Source: Theristus sp. LFF4_11 (Eukaryota > Nematoda > Chromadorea > Monhysterida > Xyalidae). From it: 64,000 nt of DNA. Below the pieces are notes generated by a model. That model was given only the letters and a program-made list of their open reading frames with translations. It made no database searches and was not told the DNA's origin. Below are positions 48,105-60,721 of this stretch, piece by piece. Position 1 is the first letter of the stretch, and every line of letters starts with the position of its first letter. The stretch covers positions 62,001 through 126,000 of the forward strand of contig JASANC010002213.1 of NCBI GenBank assembly GCA_030248135.1, given 5' to 3'. A program made the position numbers and the translations under genes.

Positions 48105-51100
48105 TCATCGCCGCCTCCGACTGCTCTCCTGCGGGCTTCGATCTCTGTCGGTGCGGTTTCGCGCCGGACTCCGTTGTCTCTGGCTCGGCTCGTCGCGTGG
48201 CGACCGCCGACGCGCCCGTTTTGCCTGCCGCTCCTCTCGTCTTTTCTCTTCATCGTCGCTGATCGGCTCTCGTTTCACGGGCGGCGACGACGGCGACGAC
48301 GACGACTTTCGATCCGATCGCCGCTTCGAACGCTGCTGCTGCGACCGCGACTCATTGTCTCGATCTCGGTTTCGATTTCGTTCCGGTTGCGGAACGTCGT
48401 TCGTTCGTCGAGTTCGAGCGTCACTCGGCGACGCGTTGCGGTGCTTTTTTCTGGACGGCGGCGGGGAGCGACTAGCGCGAGTGGTGTCCCGTGGGGGTGG
48501 CCTCTGGCGCTCGCGGCTACCCTCACCACGACCAACAAGCCCGGTGTCATTTCGACGATCCCGACTGCTCGGCAGAGGTGAGTCACCGCCACCACTTGAA
48601 TGGCGTCGTCGTCGTCTCCTCGACTCTGGGTGAGTGTCGGTTGACGGGCGCTCGCGTTTCACCGGCGGTGGTTTTTTGTCTGAAAAAGATGAGAGACAAA
48701 ACGGAGTTGAGCGACATTCATGAAGCAGTAGTTAGTGACGCGTAGCTGTGTTAAAACTGCTTCATGAATGCCCCTTTGGTGTGTTGGCACGGGCATGGTC
48801 GGGTCATCACTTATGTCACCTTCTTGGGTTTGCCGTTTGCGGCGCTGCTTAACAAGTATTTTCTGTCGCAACAGACATTGCTCAGAAATCGAGATTGCAA
48901 ACACTTTCCAGAATAAAACGCCAGAAATCTCGGAACCGACAAATTTAGAAATCGCTGCTGTTCGGTAATATAGCCAATGAAAGTCGGCGAAATTCAGATA
49001 GGGGCTCTCAGACCATTGGTACCCCCCACCACGAGACGACACTAAACGAAATCACCGCAGTTTGGTACCTTCCGGTTTTCCGGATGAAACGGGGTCGGGT
49101 CAGGGTGCAGCTACAGATCAGAAAATTAGGTCACCTCCGTCCTCAGGGTCAGAATCGTCCGACGAGCTAGAGGACGAGCTACTGCTGCTGGAGTCGTCAC
49201 TGCTGTCCTCCTCGGGCACTGGCACATTTGCTACTTGCTTCGGGGCACTTGCTAGATGCTGGCGCAGGTCAACGCTGCAAAGTGACGTGATAAGTCGCAT
49301 TAGTCGCAAATAAGAAAAGGAACTAAAAATAAAACTACAAAAAACACGAAAATTATCGACAACATACGTCAAGCCGCCGAGACCGATGTGCGTGAAGAAG
49401 TTGATCGAAAATCGCGTGTCTCGCGGATTGTCGCGTGGGAAGATGCCGTCGAATGCAGATTGGTATGTTCTGAAGAATAGAAGTTTCTTTAATGGAACTA
49501 CAAAAAACACGCACTACAGGATTGGAGCACCAAACAATGAGCCAAGGTTTTACAAACGATACAAAAAAGTTCACAAAAACTATTTTCTCGATGATACAAG
49601 TCTCTTATCAAAACAATGTGTCAAATGTGTCAGTCAATACACTCAATCATAGTTGTTCTAGGGGGGGGCCTGGGGGGGGGGGCCGGCCCCCCCCAAAAAA
49701 TTTTCGAATCTATCTCTATCAAACAGGTTTTTTCGGCTCAGCTATTATCTATCTAAAAAATTTTCTCAGCCAGCTATCTATCTGAAAATTTTTGTCTTCG
49801 AGGACATAAAATGAGTCAATTTTTGAGCAAAATTGACCATTTTTGCTCGTAATTCTTGAAAATTTCGCTAATTTTAGGTAAAATACGCGCTTATACTTGA
49901 TTTTTAGTGTATTTTTAGCATTATTTTGCTGTTTTTATAGCTTTATATTGTTTTAGCTATCTATCTAACAAATTTCAAAATTTTTACCGGCCCCCCCCCC
50001 AAAGTCACATGGCCCCCCCCCCGCGGCCCCCCCCCCAAAATTTTCCAGCTATCTATCTATCTAGAAAATTTGCTCCAGCTATCTATATCGGCCCCCCCCC
50101 AACCCCTCGGCTCTGGAACAACTATGCACTCAATATCCATTCCTCACAGTAAACAACTATGCTTCTGCTACCAGTCAAGATTCAAAAGCAGCCACAACAG
50201 CCACATAACCCTATATCTTGAAACGATTATGAATCAAAGAACCGCTCAAAAACAAAACCGCAAACACCAACGGATCAATAATTCGTTCATACAGTCGATC
50301 GAGGCCCATAAACTCGGCCAACTCTTGAAACAGCACTTTGATGAAGATGCGACTTGCCGATGTCGTCTCGTCTTCGTTCAGTCGGATAGCGGATAGAACC
50401 AGAAAAAAAACGTAATTTCGATTCACATTCACATAAATTATAGATGGACATAGTTGTGATGGAATGAGAAATACGGAAGGAGTGCCAGAAACTTCCCAGT
50501 AAATACACAAATTTAGTTCTGCAAAGAGATCTGATCCAGTGGCCCGATCAAATTTCCGTGTAGTTTTTTTTTGAGAAGCTTGCATGGAAGCTGGACGAAC
50601 TCCTTTGAATTACCAGCGATAAAACACCGAAAAATGTTTGTCGCGGCATGATGCACTTGTCGCATTGAATATGAAACAAACGACAAGCAAAGAGGGCGCA
50701 ACAAGTGAGAAACACTCAATTTCGCAAATACGGCCAAAAATTGAACCGACCCAAATTGTAGATAGGGAATCGGCACAGAGTGCGGCGTTGCGTTGGGGAA
50801 ACAGAAAAAACAGTGGAACACACTTTCACATGCAAGAAGGTGATTCGCTGCATTTTTGGTGGAGCACGCTGATTTAATTGCATCAGCACAGTAAAAACGT
50901 TCATTTTCATTCCTATCAAAACTGAGAGTTTGCAGATTTTTGTACAGTATAGGCATAGAAGCAGCAATCCGCGAATAGTAAAGTTTTCAGAGCCTCCACA
51001 ACCGAATAATTACGTTTCGGTTGTGAAAAAAAATAGAAAAATAACAACAGAAAAAATTATAAAAACCATAGCAACAACCTTCCAATAATATTCTTCACCA

Positions 51101-54100
51101 ACCTGCCACGTAATAGCGTCCGAATTCAGGAGATGAACATAAAAATGGCACACGTTACGCAGGCGAACGAGCTCGAAACGGTGCACGGTCGAGTAAACGT
51201 CCTGGAAGAGTTGCTCGAAGATCTGCTGGTATTGCTTGCGGAGGCGACAGAGGCGCTGCAAAGGTTGGTGAACGTTGCAGCATGGACAAGTAAGAAACAG
51301 TGGACATACTGCGAATGTCATTTGTTCATTCAGTTATTTTTGTTATTCCACAGTTTGCGGGAACTCCACCGATAAAAAGCTCCCGATTGTCGATTGTGCT
51401 TTGGTGAGGGAAGTGTGGCGTGGGAGGGTGTGAAAAAAAAACACAACTCAGCAAAACTCGTGAATACCATATCAATAAATCTTACAAACGTTGCTTCGAT
51501 GAAAAAAAAACCGGTGCGATCAAAAAAGTTAAAAAAACTGTCAGTGAAAAAAAAAACAATTTAAAAACAAAACACAAAAATATTAGTACCTCCGCCATGA
51601 GTCCGAAGAATTTCTCGTACGTTCGTTTCTCGGCACAACAGTCGATGATCATGTTTGCCAGTTCACCCTGGAATTTTCGACAACAAAAATTCATAATACT
51701 CATGATTGTCTGCACAAAAAAAAACTGTTTTCTCTCGCAATTGCGAACCTCCCAGCCCGGCTTGATGTCCATTTTCATGAGTTTATGAATGGCTTCCTGG
51801 TAGTCGAGCGAAGACTGCAGCGTCAAATAGACGGTGCGTCTGAATGCGACGAGATTCTGCTCGGTTTTGTCGATGATCGTCGTTGTCTCCGAGGTTTCGG
51901 TGGCCGCTGGAAAAAGATTTGGAAATCCAAAAATTCCAACACAAAAGAAAACGAGCAAAACGGTTCCCATATTTTCACGAAAAGAATTTCTTGTTTGTTA
52001 ATAAATTTGTCAATACACTTTGCAATCCTGGTGCAGACTGCAGACAAATAGAAAGAACATGTTTTGCTAAAATCTGTTCAGACCGGCAAGCAAAACCAGA
52101 ACCTCCGAAAATATTCCAAATCAAAACTCATATAATGCCGCCAATCGAACAGTGCCAGTTGGTGCAAAAAAAACACAAAGCACTGCAAGCTGCCCCCACT
52201 TTGTTCCGCTTGTCACTCATTTCCTTTTGCAACAGATCGTGCAGAGACCGACCAGGGCTCACACATTTTTTTCGCAATCTCTCCATCAACAACCAACCAG
52301 CGGCGTTTTCATCGTCCTCCGCGCCGCTGTCCTCCGCGGCATCGTCGTCGTCGTCGTCCGCCTCATCATCACTGTCGCCGAGCAGGTCACGCTTGATCTC
52401 GCTGTACACCTCCTCCTCGTGCTCGTAGTTCGGATCGTACTTGAAGATGTCTAAGAGAAAGTGAACATTGCGCTTGCGCTCATAGTTTGGTAATGAAAAA
52501 AAAACACTAGAATGTGATGCGGTAAATTGAGTTTTGTAGATTCGAATCAGCTCACATTTGCAATTTTATCTCAGCGAACCATCATGAAACACCACGTACA
52601 GCCAATTACAAAAGCCAGTCAACCGATAAAACGAAAAGCAGAATTGAAGTAGCGGAACACACGAAAGTCCAAACCGTCAATGTGATGCGGTTTAGGGATT
52701 AAAAAATTTGAACACACCAATTGGTTGGATCAAGCTTCACAAAACCAATCAGTGAGCCCAATTGAAAAGCAATAACAATTTGCAGATGTAATGCTTCAGC
52801 AACGTACTGAGCATATTCTCCGGGTCCTGTGCGTCTTCCAATGAGAGCGTGTGCGTGATCATGTCTTCCTCATCCAACAGATCCAACTCCGGTATGACGG
52901 CGACGTTTGCCTAAAACAAATGGAACTGCGTCAATGCATGGATCAGACGTAAAAAAACACAACTTTACCGTTTCTTAAAGCAGTTCAGTTTAGGATTGTG
53001 TTGAGACCATAAAAACAAACGTGATGAAAACCATCTTGATTTAATATGAACCCCGGGGCGGAACAAGGACAAGAAGGAAGCAAACGTGACAAGCCCACAT
53101 TGAAATCATTTTTTTATCGAATCGGACTGCGAAGTGTAAAACAACCGGCCTCTTCACCGTTTCTTCCTGATTTTCTCCAGTTCTGACAGATCCCAGCCAA
53201 CCGACTATACCTTGAAACCATCGCGTCGAATTGCCAACGCCACTTCGATCATGTACTGCACACGAACATCAGTGCTGGATTCTTGCAGAATCTCACGCAA
53301 GCGGTCGTATATCGCTGAAAATTGAGGGTTTTTTTGGCAGAAGTGTCGAACCCACGGTATCTGCCATATTCGGTCTCGACGCGATCTTGCTGCAACCATC
53401 ATTCTGATAGTCATGGAGAATAAATAACTCGAACTGCATTCGAGTGAGTGAGCAATGGAAATGAGATGAGTGAACATGATAGGAAACGTGAGTGAAAACT
53501 GGAACAAAAAAGTTGCCAGAACGATCTGTCATCATGTCCATATAAGTGGAGCGACGTTTGCAGCAAGATCGTGTCGAGACCAAACATGATTCGTTGGCAT
53601 AATTTCCAGTCGCACCCATCATGCCGCGCGGCGTGACGTCGGTCAGTTTCGCGCCAGCCTCCTTCAAGAACGACACAGCAATCTCGACTGAATCATCCGA
53701 CGGTTCTTCCAGCAGCAACGTCAACAACTCCAATGCCAACAGTTCGTGGATCTGTGTGGTGAAATTTTGTTGGTGATGTGATTATTTCAAAATGTCGAAA
53801 CTTCAAATTTACCAGTCGAAGACCGAAAATGGTGCAGGGGCAGCATTTATTTAGTTTTAGTACAACGACCAGGCGGCAATGTTGCAAAGAGATAACAAGC
53901 AATGTGCACCACACATAACGACATTTCATTGTTTTGTGTCCAGTGTGCGTTTGTTTGTGATTTTGTATTATAACAACAGCACAATGCACCATCTTCAGCA
54001 GACAATAACGTTCTTCGCTAATTGAACAAAAAAACTGGTCGCCATACCACTTGCTGGTTGACAAGATGAGCAATGAATTTGCAAGCAGTGGCTGCCGTCT

Positions 54101-56887
54101 GCTTGTCGTTGCGGCGAAACGAACGCTTGAACTGGATGATCAGTCGACGTGCGATCAGTTCGCCGATGGTTGGAAACTGAACAATAAATAAATAAATGAA
54201 TTCAGGGGGAAAACTTCTGACAAATTCTACAGGGTATTGAACTCAAAAACAACATCAAGCCACTGGTTTAAGTTGAAAAACGTGATATTTTCACAAGAAT
54301 AACTACTTCCAGTCGCAAAAACCAACACGTTGGCTGACATACGCTGTACGCGAGCGCTACCGTTACTGTGTGTTAAGGTGCATTCATGAAGCAGTAATTA
54401 GTGACGCGTAGCTGTGGTCAAACAAGAATGCTGTTTCATGAATGCCCCTTAGGTGCCTGTGTGCTTGCCGGGAGACTGTGAGGCAAGAGAAAAATACAAT
54501 TATGAACGCGTTCCGTACGCACCTTTGAATTGATGATGGCGACCAGCGCCGCGTAGACGTGACTGAACGTCGGCGAGAAACTCTGTGCTTGACAAACGGA
54601 ACGAGCCAGCAGACCCCTGAAAAGTTATTTTGAACATAAATTTTGGCGTGTTGCGAGAGTCACATAGAGCGAAAGGGAAACTTTCAAAAAAAAACATCAA
54701 AAGAACACTTCAAACCATAGCTTGAATTGTAAATTACAAAAAAACCTCACCTGCCACGAACGATATTCTCCTTGAACAAGTCACGCACCACCGACGGGAG
54801 ATTACCGACGTTCGCCTTGTTCACTTGGCCGTGGATTTTCTTCTTCAGTTGCTCCCAAGCCAGTCGCTGATAGGCTTCGCTAATTTTTTTTTTGCACTTG
54901 GTTAGAATGGATCACAGAAAGTGCACTTTCTTCTTTATTACTGTGACAGTCTTCTTTCAGTCCAACCGGGCAAAACCTTTTTTTTGAAATTCACCTATCG
55001 GATATCGCCAGAGAAGCCTGCGTCAGTGTGTCCAATAGTTGTGATTCATTCATTCACTTTGACATGCCCCAAACATGTTCACTGAGCGATGACCATTGAC
55101 AAATCAGCGAGCCGAATTTCAAGTCCATAACTAAAGGGGCATTCATGAAGCAGTATTTAGTGACTGCGCAGCTATGTTTTATCACCCCGCTACGCGGTCA
55201 CTAAATGGTGTTTCATGAATGCCCCTTTACTCCCGCACCTGCTCTTATCGCCAATCTGCTCCTGCATCATGCGCAGCTTCGCCGGCGGTATATAGGCGCC
55301 GCCGGCTCGCGTCTTCAGCAGATTATCGACGGTCGTCTGCGTTTCGCTTTTCGGTTCCGCTTTCGGTTTCTCGGCGGATTCGGCAGATTTCCCTGAATTC
55401 TCCTTCTCCTCGTCTCGCCGGGAGCGTGTCGTCGTCGCTCGATCACGTCGTGGAGACCGCTCATCACGACGACGACCACGTCGCCTGTCGTCGTCATCGT
55501 CCCGATCGCCACTTCTGCTACGACGTCGTTGTTGCTGTCGACGTGTTTCTCGGTTTCGCGCCTCGTCTTCTCTGTTTTCCCGGCCCCCTCGACTCTGTTT
55601 TTCCCGCCGTCGCTCCGTTCGCTCCGCGCCCGTTTTATCCGACGACGGCGATCTGCGACGACGTGGCGGCGTCTTGGATGAACGTTTACGACGTTTGGGT
55701 GACGACGGTGGACTGTGCGGCGGCGTTGCCGGCTCCTCCTTGATTGTGGCGGATGGTTCGTTGGTTGCAACCGATGGAGAACCTGAAACTTGCGTTGTTG
55801 ATTTGACAGTGATTTACGATTTCATGTTTTTGTGCTCCATGCTGCTCATGTTATCGATGTCCAAATATACATGAGCAGGCAGTCAGGTTACCCTGAAGGA
55901 ACGTGTTTCACAAATGAACCATCTGTTCTGTGCAACTGGCGACGCAGCTTGCTGTGCACCAATCTTTTTCTTGAGAGTTGTAGCACCACTTCTTTTGAAA
56001 TCATAACTGTATTATTCGGTAGAGCCCTTCATTTTTGCTTCCGCCCAGCTTACCGGAACCACCCCGTTGCAGGTTTCTTCAAGCGCTGAAACGGTTGGTC
56101 GAAGAAGACTTTCTTTGATTTTCTGCGGCATGGTACTGACAATACACGTTCATTTATCAATTTTACGCCTTATGGTACCATAAAAAAAATAATGCAATGT
56201 TGATTAAGGTGTCGTCCTAATAAGCAAACCCAAATAAACTACGTAACAACTCAAATATCTTTCTTTAATACACATGTTCGTGCACTTATCGTTTCACATG
56301 CACATTGCACCCCACAAACCCATGCACTTCATTTTGGTTAAACAAAAAAAACAGCGGATTTGTCTGAAAAACAATACGATACAGGCGTTTTTTTGCTTCT
56401 GAAAATGAATTGCTGTCAATATACTATGGTTTTGTTAAATCAGAAAAAAGTACAAATTATAACAAGACAAGTGAAAGCGACAACTTTCAAGAAATAGTTT
56501 AGTGCTATATTTAGTGCTTTTTTTAGATGTTCATTCAGGACAGCCTCTGAGTCCATATTCCATGCTCATGTTATATAGTTTTACCACGCAATTTTCATCG
56601 GGTGCGAATATGTTCTGTAGTTTTATCAATAGCCTACGCCCGCCCGCCCCACCCACAGGCACGCACAGTCCAGACAGTGTTCATTACTCACCTGGCGGCG
56701 TTGCTGGCAGTTCTTCAACTGGTCTTTCGCTGTCACATTGCTCGTCATTTTTGTTTCTTTCTTTTTCACGTCGTTCTTCAGCAGCTGGTGATCGTGATCG
56801 TGATCGATCTCGTTGCTTTCGCGAGCGAGACTCTCGCCGATTCGTCGACGGTGAACTGGACGGCGACGAAACCACTGGAGGAGCCAT
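48105..56887 (-). CDS. CWC22 (let-858): Spliceosome-associated factor CWC22 (nucampholin)
   Basis: Sixteen exons: 56887-56692, 55782-55239, 54879-54751, 54616-54523, 54176-54048, 53751-53616, 53314-53211, 52910-52808, 52450-52298, 51906-51749, 51667-51590, 51255-51103, 50399-50272, 49469-49368, 49274-49135, 48679-48105; 2,922 nt, 973 residues, every phase fits. An N-terminal RS/basic region ends in [17 protein letters not shown] (about 222-245). The MIF4G domain spans about 250-444 ([43 protein letters not shown]). An acidic linker precedes the MA3 domain (about 530-700: [36 protein letters not shown]). [21 protein letters not shown], a poly-Ser/Asp stretch and a long Arg/Ser tail follow. CWC22 brings eIF4A3 to the spliceosome for exon-junction complex assembly and is needed for splicing (family knowledge). 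One acceptor, before 50399, lacks AG. Four introns contain transposons. Confidence 0.96.
48712..48775. mobile_element. GGGGCATTCATGAAGC MITE in the last CWC22 intron
   Basis: ACATTCATGAAGCAGTAGTT and AACTGCTTCATGAATGCCCC are mirrored in a 64-bp deleted copy. It lies in intron 48680-49134. Confidence 0.8.
49648..50126. mobile_element. hAT-like oligo-G/C element, TIR CATAGTTGTTC, TSD CACTCAAT
   Basis: The left end CATAGTTGTTCTAGGGGGGG and the inverted right end CATAGTTGTTCCAGAGCCGA are flanked by perfect CACTCAAT (49640-49647, 50127-50134). The interior alternates C/G runs with TAGCTATCTATCT and AAAATTTTC motifs. It is 479 bp, inside CWC22 intron 49470-50271. Confidence 0.92.
54376..54449. mobile_element. 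GGGGCATTCATGAAGC MITE, TA flanks, CWC22 intron
   Basis: AGGTGCATTCATGAAGCAGT to ATGCTGTTTCATGAATGCCC, 74 bp, with TA at 54374-54375 and 54450-54451. It lies in intron 54177-54522. Confidence 0.85.
55134..55227. mobile_element. GGGGCATTCATGAAGC MITE beside a CWC22 splice donor
   Basis: AAGGGGCATTCATGAAGCAG to TGTTTCATGAATGCCCCTT, 94 bp, with TA at 55132-55133 and 55228-55229. It ends only nine bases from the GT donor of exon 2 (55238-55237). Confidence 0.9.
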
Positions 56888-57003
56888 TGTTTGAATAAGT
56901 GCTGTGCAACTGAAAAATAAGAATTTTTGCCACTGGTGCTCGCCGGTTGACTTTTTGAAAACAAATTAATACGCTCATCTCCACCAGTTACGTTTCTGTG
57001 GTT
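56888..57003. other. CWC22 5' flank, truncated by a transposon
   Basis: Only about 116 bp separate the predicted CWC22 start codon from a TAGGGTTAGGGG element with target duplication. A short 5' UTR and part of the promoter must lie here or within or beyond the transposon. Confidence 0.5.
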
Positions 57004-57011
57004 CCTCGCTT

Positions 57012-58841
57012 TAGGGTTAGGGAAAAAAAAATCCGGATTTTTTTTTAAATTAAAAAAAAATTTTTTAAAAAGAAATTTTTTTTTACAAGTTAGGTTTGTT
57101 CGAAGCCTCTCGTCGAGCTGAGTTCATCTAGACTATTTTCAGAACGATCCGGAAAACTATAAGAGCGAAAATCGTGTTTTATTGAAATAAGGGGAGGAAG
57201 GAAAAAGGGATATGTCCATTTCATAGAGGGAAAGTTGCATTTTCAACAGTAAAACAGGACAATTTTCGACGTGTACTTGAATATTGAACCGTTCTTAGTT
57301 GTTCCTCTAAAGAAAATTACCAAAATTTGACTGTGTTCAAAAATTCCTGTTTGCTGTAGCTAAGTCGGCAACCCCTGTCGACCCGGTCGCCCCCCCCCAA
57401 GACACTTACTTTCAGGTTCAACCAGCTATGCTATCTGCCACATGGCGAGAGCCCACTCTTCAAATCATCGTATCGAAAACACGTACCATGATTTCGCGAT
57501 CACGTTGCGGGCAACTGACAGACGCAAGTTTAACACGTCAGTTTAGCTCAGCACGCAAGTTTTATTTAACATGTGGCCATGTTATCGGGTATCTGAAAAA
57601 CGGTCGTGTGATGTGGTATTAACCAACATCTCCGCTCCAATTGTTTAACAATATATCGCACAACTCCATTGTTGTAGACCTATAACATACGCCAATCAAC
57701 AAGATTTCATGTTCATCTCATGGCCTACCGACTCATGTTCTAAGTTGCAAGAAAACGATTTCTGAAACGATATTTCAATTCAGTTAAGTCATTTCAACGC
57801 TAAAAATTGACCCTAGAAGTCATCCAAATAAAAAAACATGGAGCACGTCTGGAGATGTCAAGAAAAAAAAATTTTCTATTTTTTTTCTTTAAAAAAAAAT
57901 TTTTTTTAAATTTTTTTTTAAAAATGAAAGTTGTTTAGAATTTTTCAGGGAGTCCGAATATCACCATCTGAGGAGCCACCGACTTACCATATGACCCCCA
58001 CTCATATGGGAGGAGGGTGAAAATTTCAGACTTGGTTTCGGCGACCCCATTTTCCCACCGACGACATCACGTCTCGTGTTTTGCCTCTCAAGTCACCTCA
58101 AATAACATGGAAACAAGTTCCACAACAAACCGGTGTGATCATGCTGACGACACGAGGCGAAACAGCAACGAGCAACCAACGAAGTTACGCTTGCAGTGGC
58201 AGACAGTGCAATTTCCACCTTTCGAGATCCTGAAAAACGATGCGTAAATGTGAGTTCTCTGCTTCTATCTCACCTTAGCGACATCGGAATTTGTTGAACT
58301 AGCCTTTGCGACGCTCAAAGTACTTCAATGCGCGAGAATCTTCGATCATCACTCACCAAGGCTGAAAACAGTCGATAAATCAATCCAGAATACCACCTGC
58401 AGCGTTGAAGACTAAGTGACAAGGTAAAGTCAAAGAAAATTTTTGTTGAACTTTCGAAAAATTATGCCAAAAACGGCATTTTCAGGGCACATTAAAGAAA
58501 AAATTTCAAAAATTTTTAATAAAAAAAATTAAAAAAAATGCTCATTTTTTTTTACTTTTTTTTTTTAAAAAAAATTTAAAAAAAATTTTTTTTTTGACCC
58601 TTACATCTCTAAGCACGTCGGTCAAAATGACCAAATAATGACATTTACCTAAGCACACAAAGAAGTTGGGAAGAAAATTTGGTTTGAACTTTCAAAAAAT
58701 TATGCCATAAATCGAATTTTCAGAGCAAAGTAGAAGAAAACTTTTTCAAATTTTTTTTTAAGTTTGAAAAAAAAAATTCAATTTAAAAAAAAACGAAAAA
58801 AAAATAAAAAAAAATTATTTTTTTCAAAGCCCCTAACCCTA
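57012..58841 (+). mobile_element. TAGGGTTAGGGG hAT-like element, copy D, TSD CCTCGCTT
   Basis: Termini TAGGGTTAGGG and CCCCTAACCCTA with perfect CCTCGCTT duplications (57004-57011, 58842-58849). A second hAT-like element (57850-58611) is inserted inside. About 1,060 bp without that insert. It also has a local insert GGGGAGGAAGGAAAAAGGG near 57190 not found in other copies. Confidence 0.95.
57850..58611 (-). mobile_element. TAGAGATGT hAT-like element, copy 2, nested in copy D, TSD AGCACGTC
   Basis: Ends TGGAGATGTCAAGAAAA and (inverted) TAGAGATGTAAGGGTC, flanked by perfect AGCACGTC (57842-57849, 58612-58619). Other copies of the host element show the empty site GAGTACGTCGGTC. Same family as 23366-24098, opposite orientation, 762 bp. 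Confidence 0.95.
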
Positions 58842-60185
58842 CCTCGCTTCCTCCAAAATCGAAAACCTTTTTATCTCCTCAAAAATTTATGAGTTAAAAG
58901 ACATTTACTGATCGCAACTAGGGTTAGGGGCTTTGAAAAAAAAATTTATTTATTTTTGTCGTTTTAAAAAAAAAATTTGGATTTTTTTTTCAAACTTAAA
59001 AAAAATTTGAAAAATTTTTCTTCTACTTTGCTCTGAAAATTCGATTTATGGCATAATTTTTTGAAAGTTCAAACCAAATTTTCTTCCCAACTTCTTTGTG
59101 TGCTTAGGTACATGTCATTATTTGGTCATTTTGACCGACGTACTCCATGTTTTTCGATTTGGATGACTTCTAGAGTCAATTTTTAGCGTTGAAATAACTT
59201 AACTGAATTGAAATATCGTTTCAGAAATCGTTTTCTTGCAACTTAGAACATGTTTTTTTCAGTCGGTAGGCCATGAGATGAACATGATATTTTGTTGATT
59301 GGCGTATGTTATAGGTCTACAATGGAGTTGTGCGATATATTGTTAAACAATTGGAGCGGAGATGTTGGTTAATACCACATCACACGACCGTTTTTCAGAT
59401 ACCCGATAACATGGCCACATGTTAAAACTTGCGTGCTGAGCTAAACTAAAGGCCCATTCATGCAAGCGCGCGCTGAAGCGCGCTGACGCGCTTCACTTTG
59501 CTACACATTCACGAAGCAAAAAAACAGCGCGCTTCAGCGTGCGTCAGCGCGCTTCAGTTTTGGAGCACATGCGCATTCACGGACGCGCGCGCTGAAGCGC
59601 GCTGACCAGCTTCATCGTGAATGAAGAAATGAAGCTGCGTCAGCCGCTGCGGCTTTTTAGGTTTTTTGCCCATTCACGAACGCGCGCGCTGAAGCGCGCT
59701 GACGCGCGCTGAAGTGCGCTATCATGAATGATGAAATGAAGCTGCGTCAGCCGCTGCGGCATTTGATGTCCGGACATCAAATTTGTGTGTGCAAAATCGC
59801 TGATTGTTGCTGTCAGTGACAGTCTTTCACAAATGTTGCAAGACTTTTTTGTTAAATCATTTAGTACTTTTCTGACAGATTCTGAACAGTATTGTATAGC
59901 GTAATTGGTCTCAAAATAAGTGTGACAGTGAGAATACGAATACTCAACAAAGCATAAAAATAGTGCAAGAAATTTATGTTTTTTTTGCTTTTTTGTACTG
60001 TTTTTATTGTTTCACACCAAAAGTTTTCTGATCTTAGGCGCATATTTATTGAAAAATTGTGAAATGGACTTTCGAAGTGAAGAAAAACTTTGAAAGCTAC
60101 ACCGCAAAATACATGAACAATTTTGTACGATTTCTGCATTTTGACTGAACATTCTAGGATGCAATTTGCTTTCACGTTGCTTGCA

Positions 60186-60262
60186 AATGGTGCATAGTCC
60201 TCAAAATGGTGCACAGCCCTCAAAGTGGTGCACAGCCCTCAAAGTGGTGCACAGCCCTCAAA
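60186..60262. repeat. 19-bp minisatellite, about four units
   Basis: Units close to TGGTGCACAGCCCTCAAAG repeat head to tail. The first unit is diverged. It sits in the core of the foldback element. Confidence 0.85.
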
Positions 60263-60639
60263 CCCGTGTCGAAACAGTGCCGCCGCATAAATTTCTTGCG
60301 GCCTGCACGCGGTTTTGAGGGGCTGCGCACATCGGTACCCCACACCGTGATGTGAAGTAATTGTTTTCTTCAACTGCGGTTTGGCGTGAAACCTTTTCCT
60401 TTTTTAGCCTTGTCACGGTGTAGAACATTGCAAAAAGTTTCCTCCACGGCAGCACATGATTAGTGAATGTTGCACAAATCAAAAGATCAAAACATTCCTG
60501 AAACGGCAAAAACAACGAATCGAAGCGGTATATAGTGTGTACTAAACAGCACGTACGGAGACAACACAGACAACAGCACAAAACGATAAAACTGAACGAC
60601 ATTTAATGAACAAACACCTAGAGAGGTTCCCACCCGTCA

Positions 60640-60721
60640 ACTACTATAGTGCAGTGGTAACATGTTGTGCCTGTCAGCACAGAGGCCAAAGTTCGAAACC
60701 CGTCTTAGCCCAGTTGTTTTT
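60640..60721 (+). ncRNA. tRNA-like Pol III unit (A box, B box, T-run)
   Basis: TAGTGCAGTGG (60647-60657) matches the A-box consensus and GTTCGAAACC (60691-60700) the B box, at tRNA-like spacing. A TGTGC/GCACA stem lies where the anticodon arm would be, and TTTTT follows at 60717. No acceptor stem pairs, so it is not a functional tRNA. It may be a tRNA-derived SINE head or relic inside the foldback element. Confidence 0.45.

Noticed and set aside
48151..48633. Long plus-strand Arg/Ser frame at the CWC22 3' end
   Set aside because: It is antisense to the RS-rich last exon of CWC22; RS codons leave the opposite strand open.
60640..60712. Functional tRNA gene
   Set aside because: A and B boxes are present but the acceptor and T stems do not pair; kept only as a tRNA-like unit.
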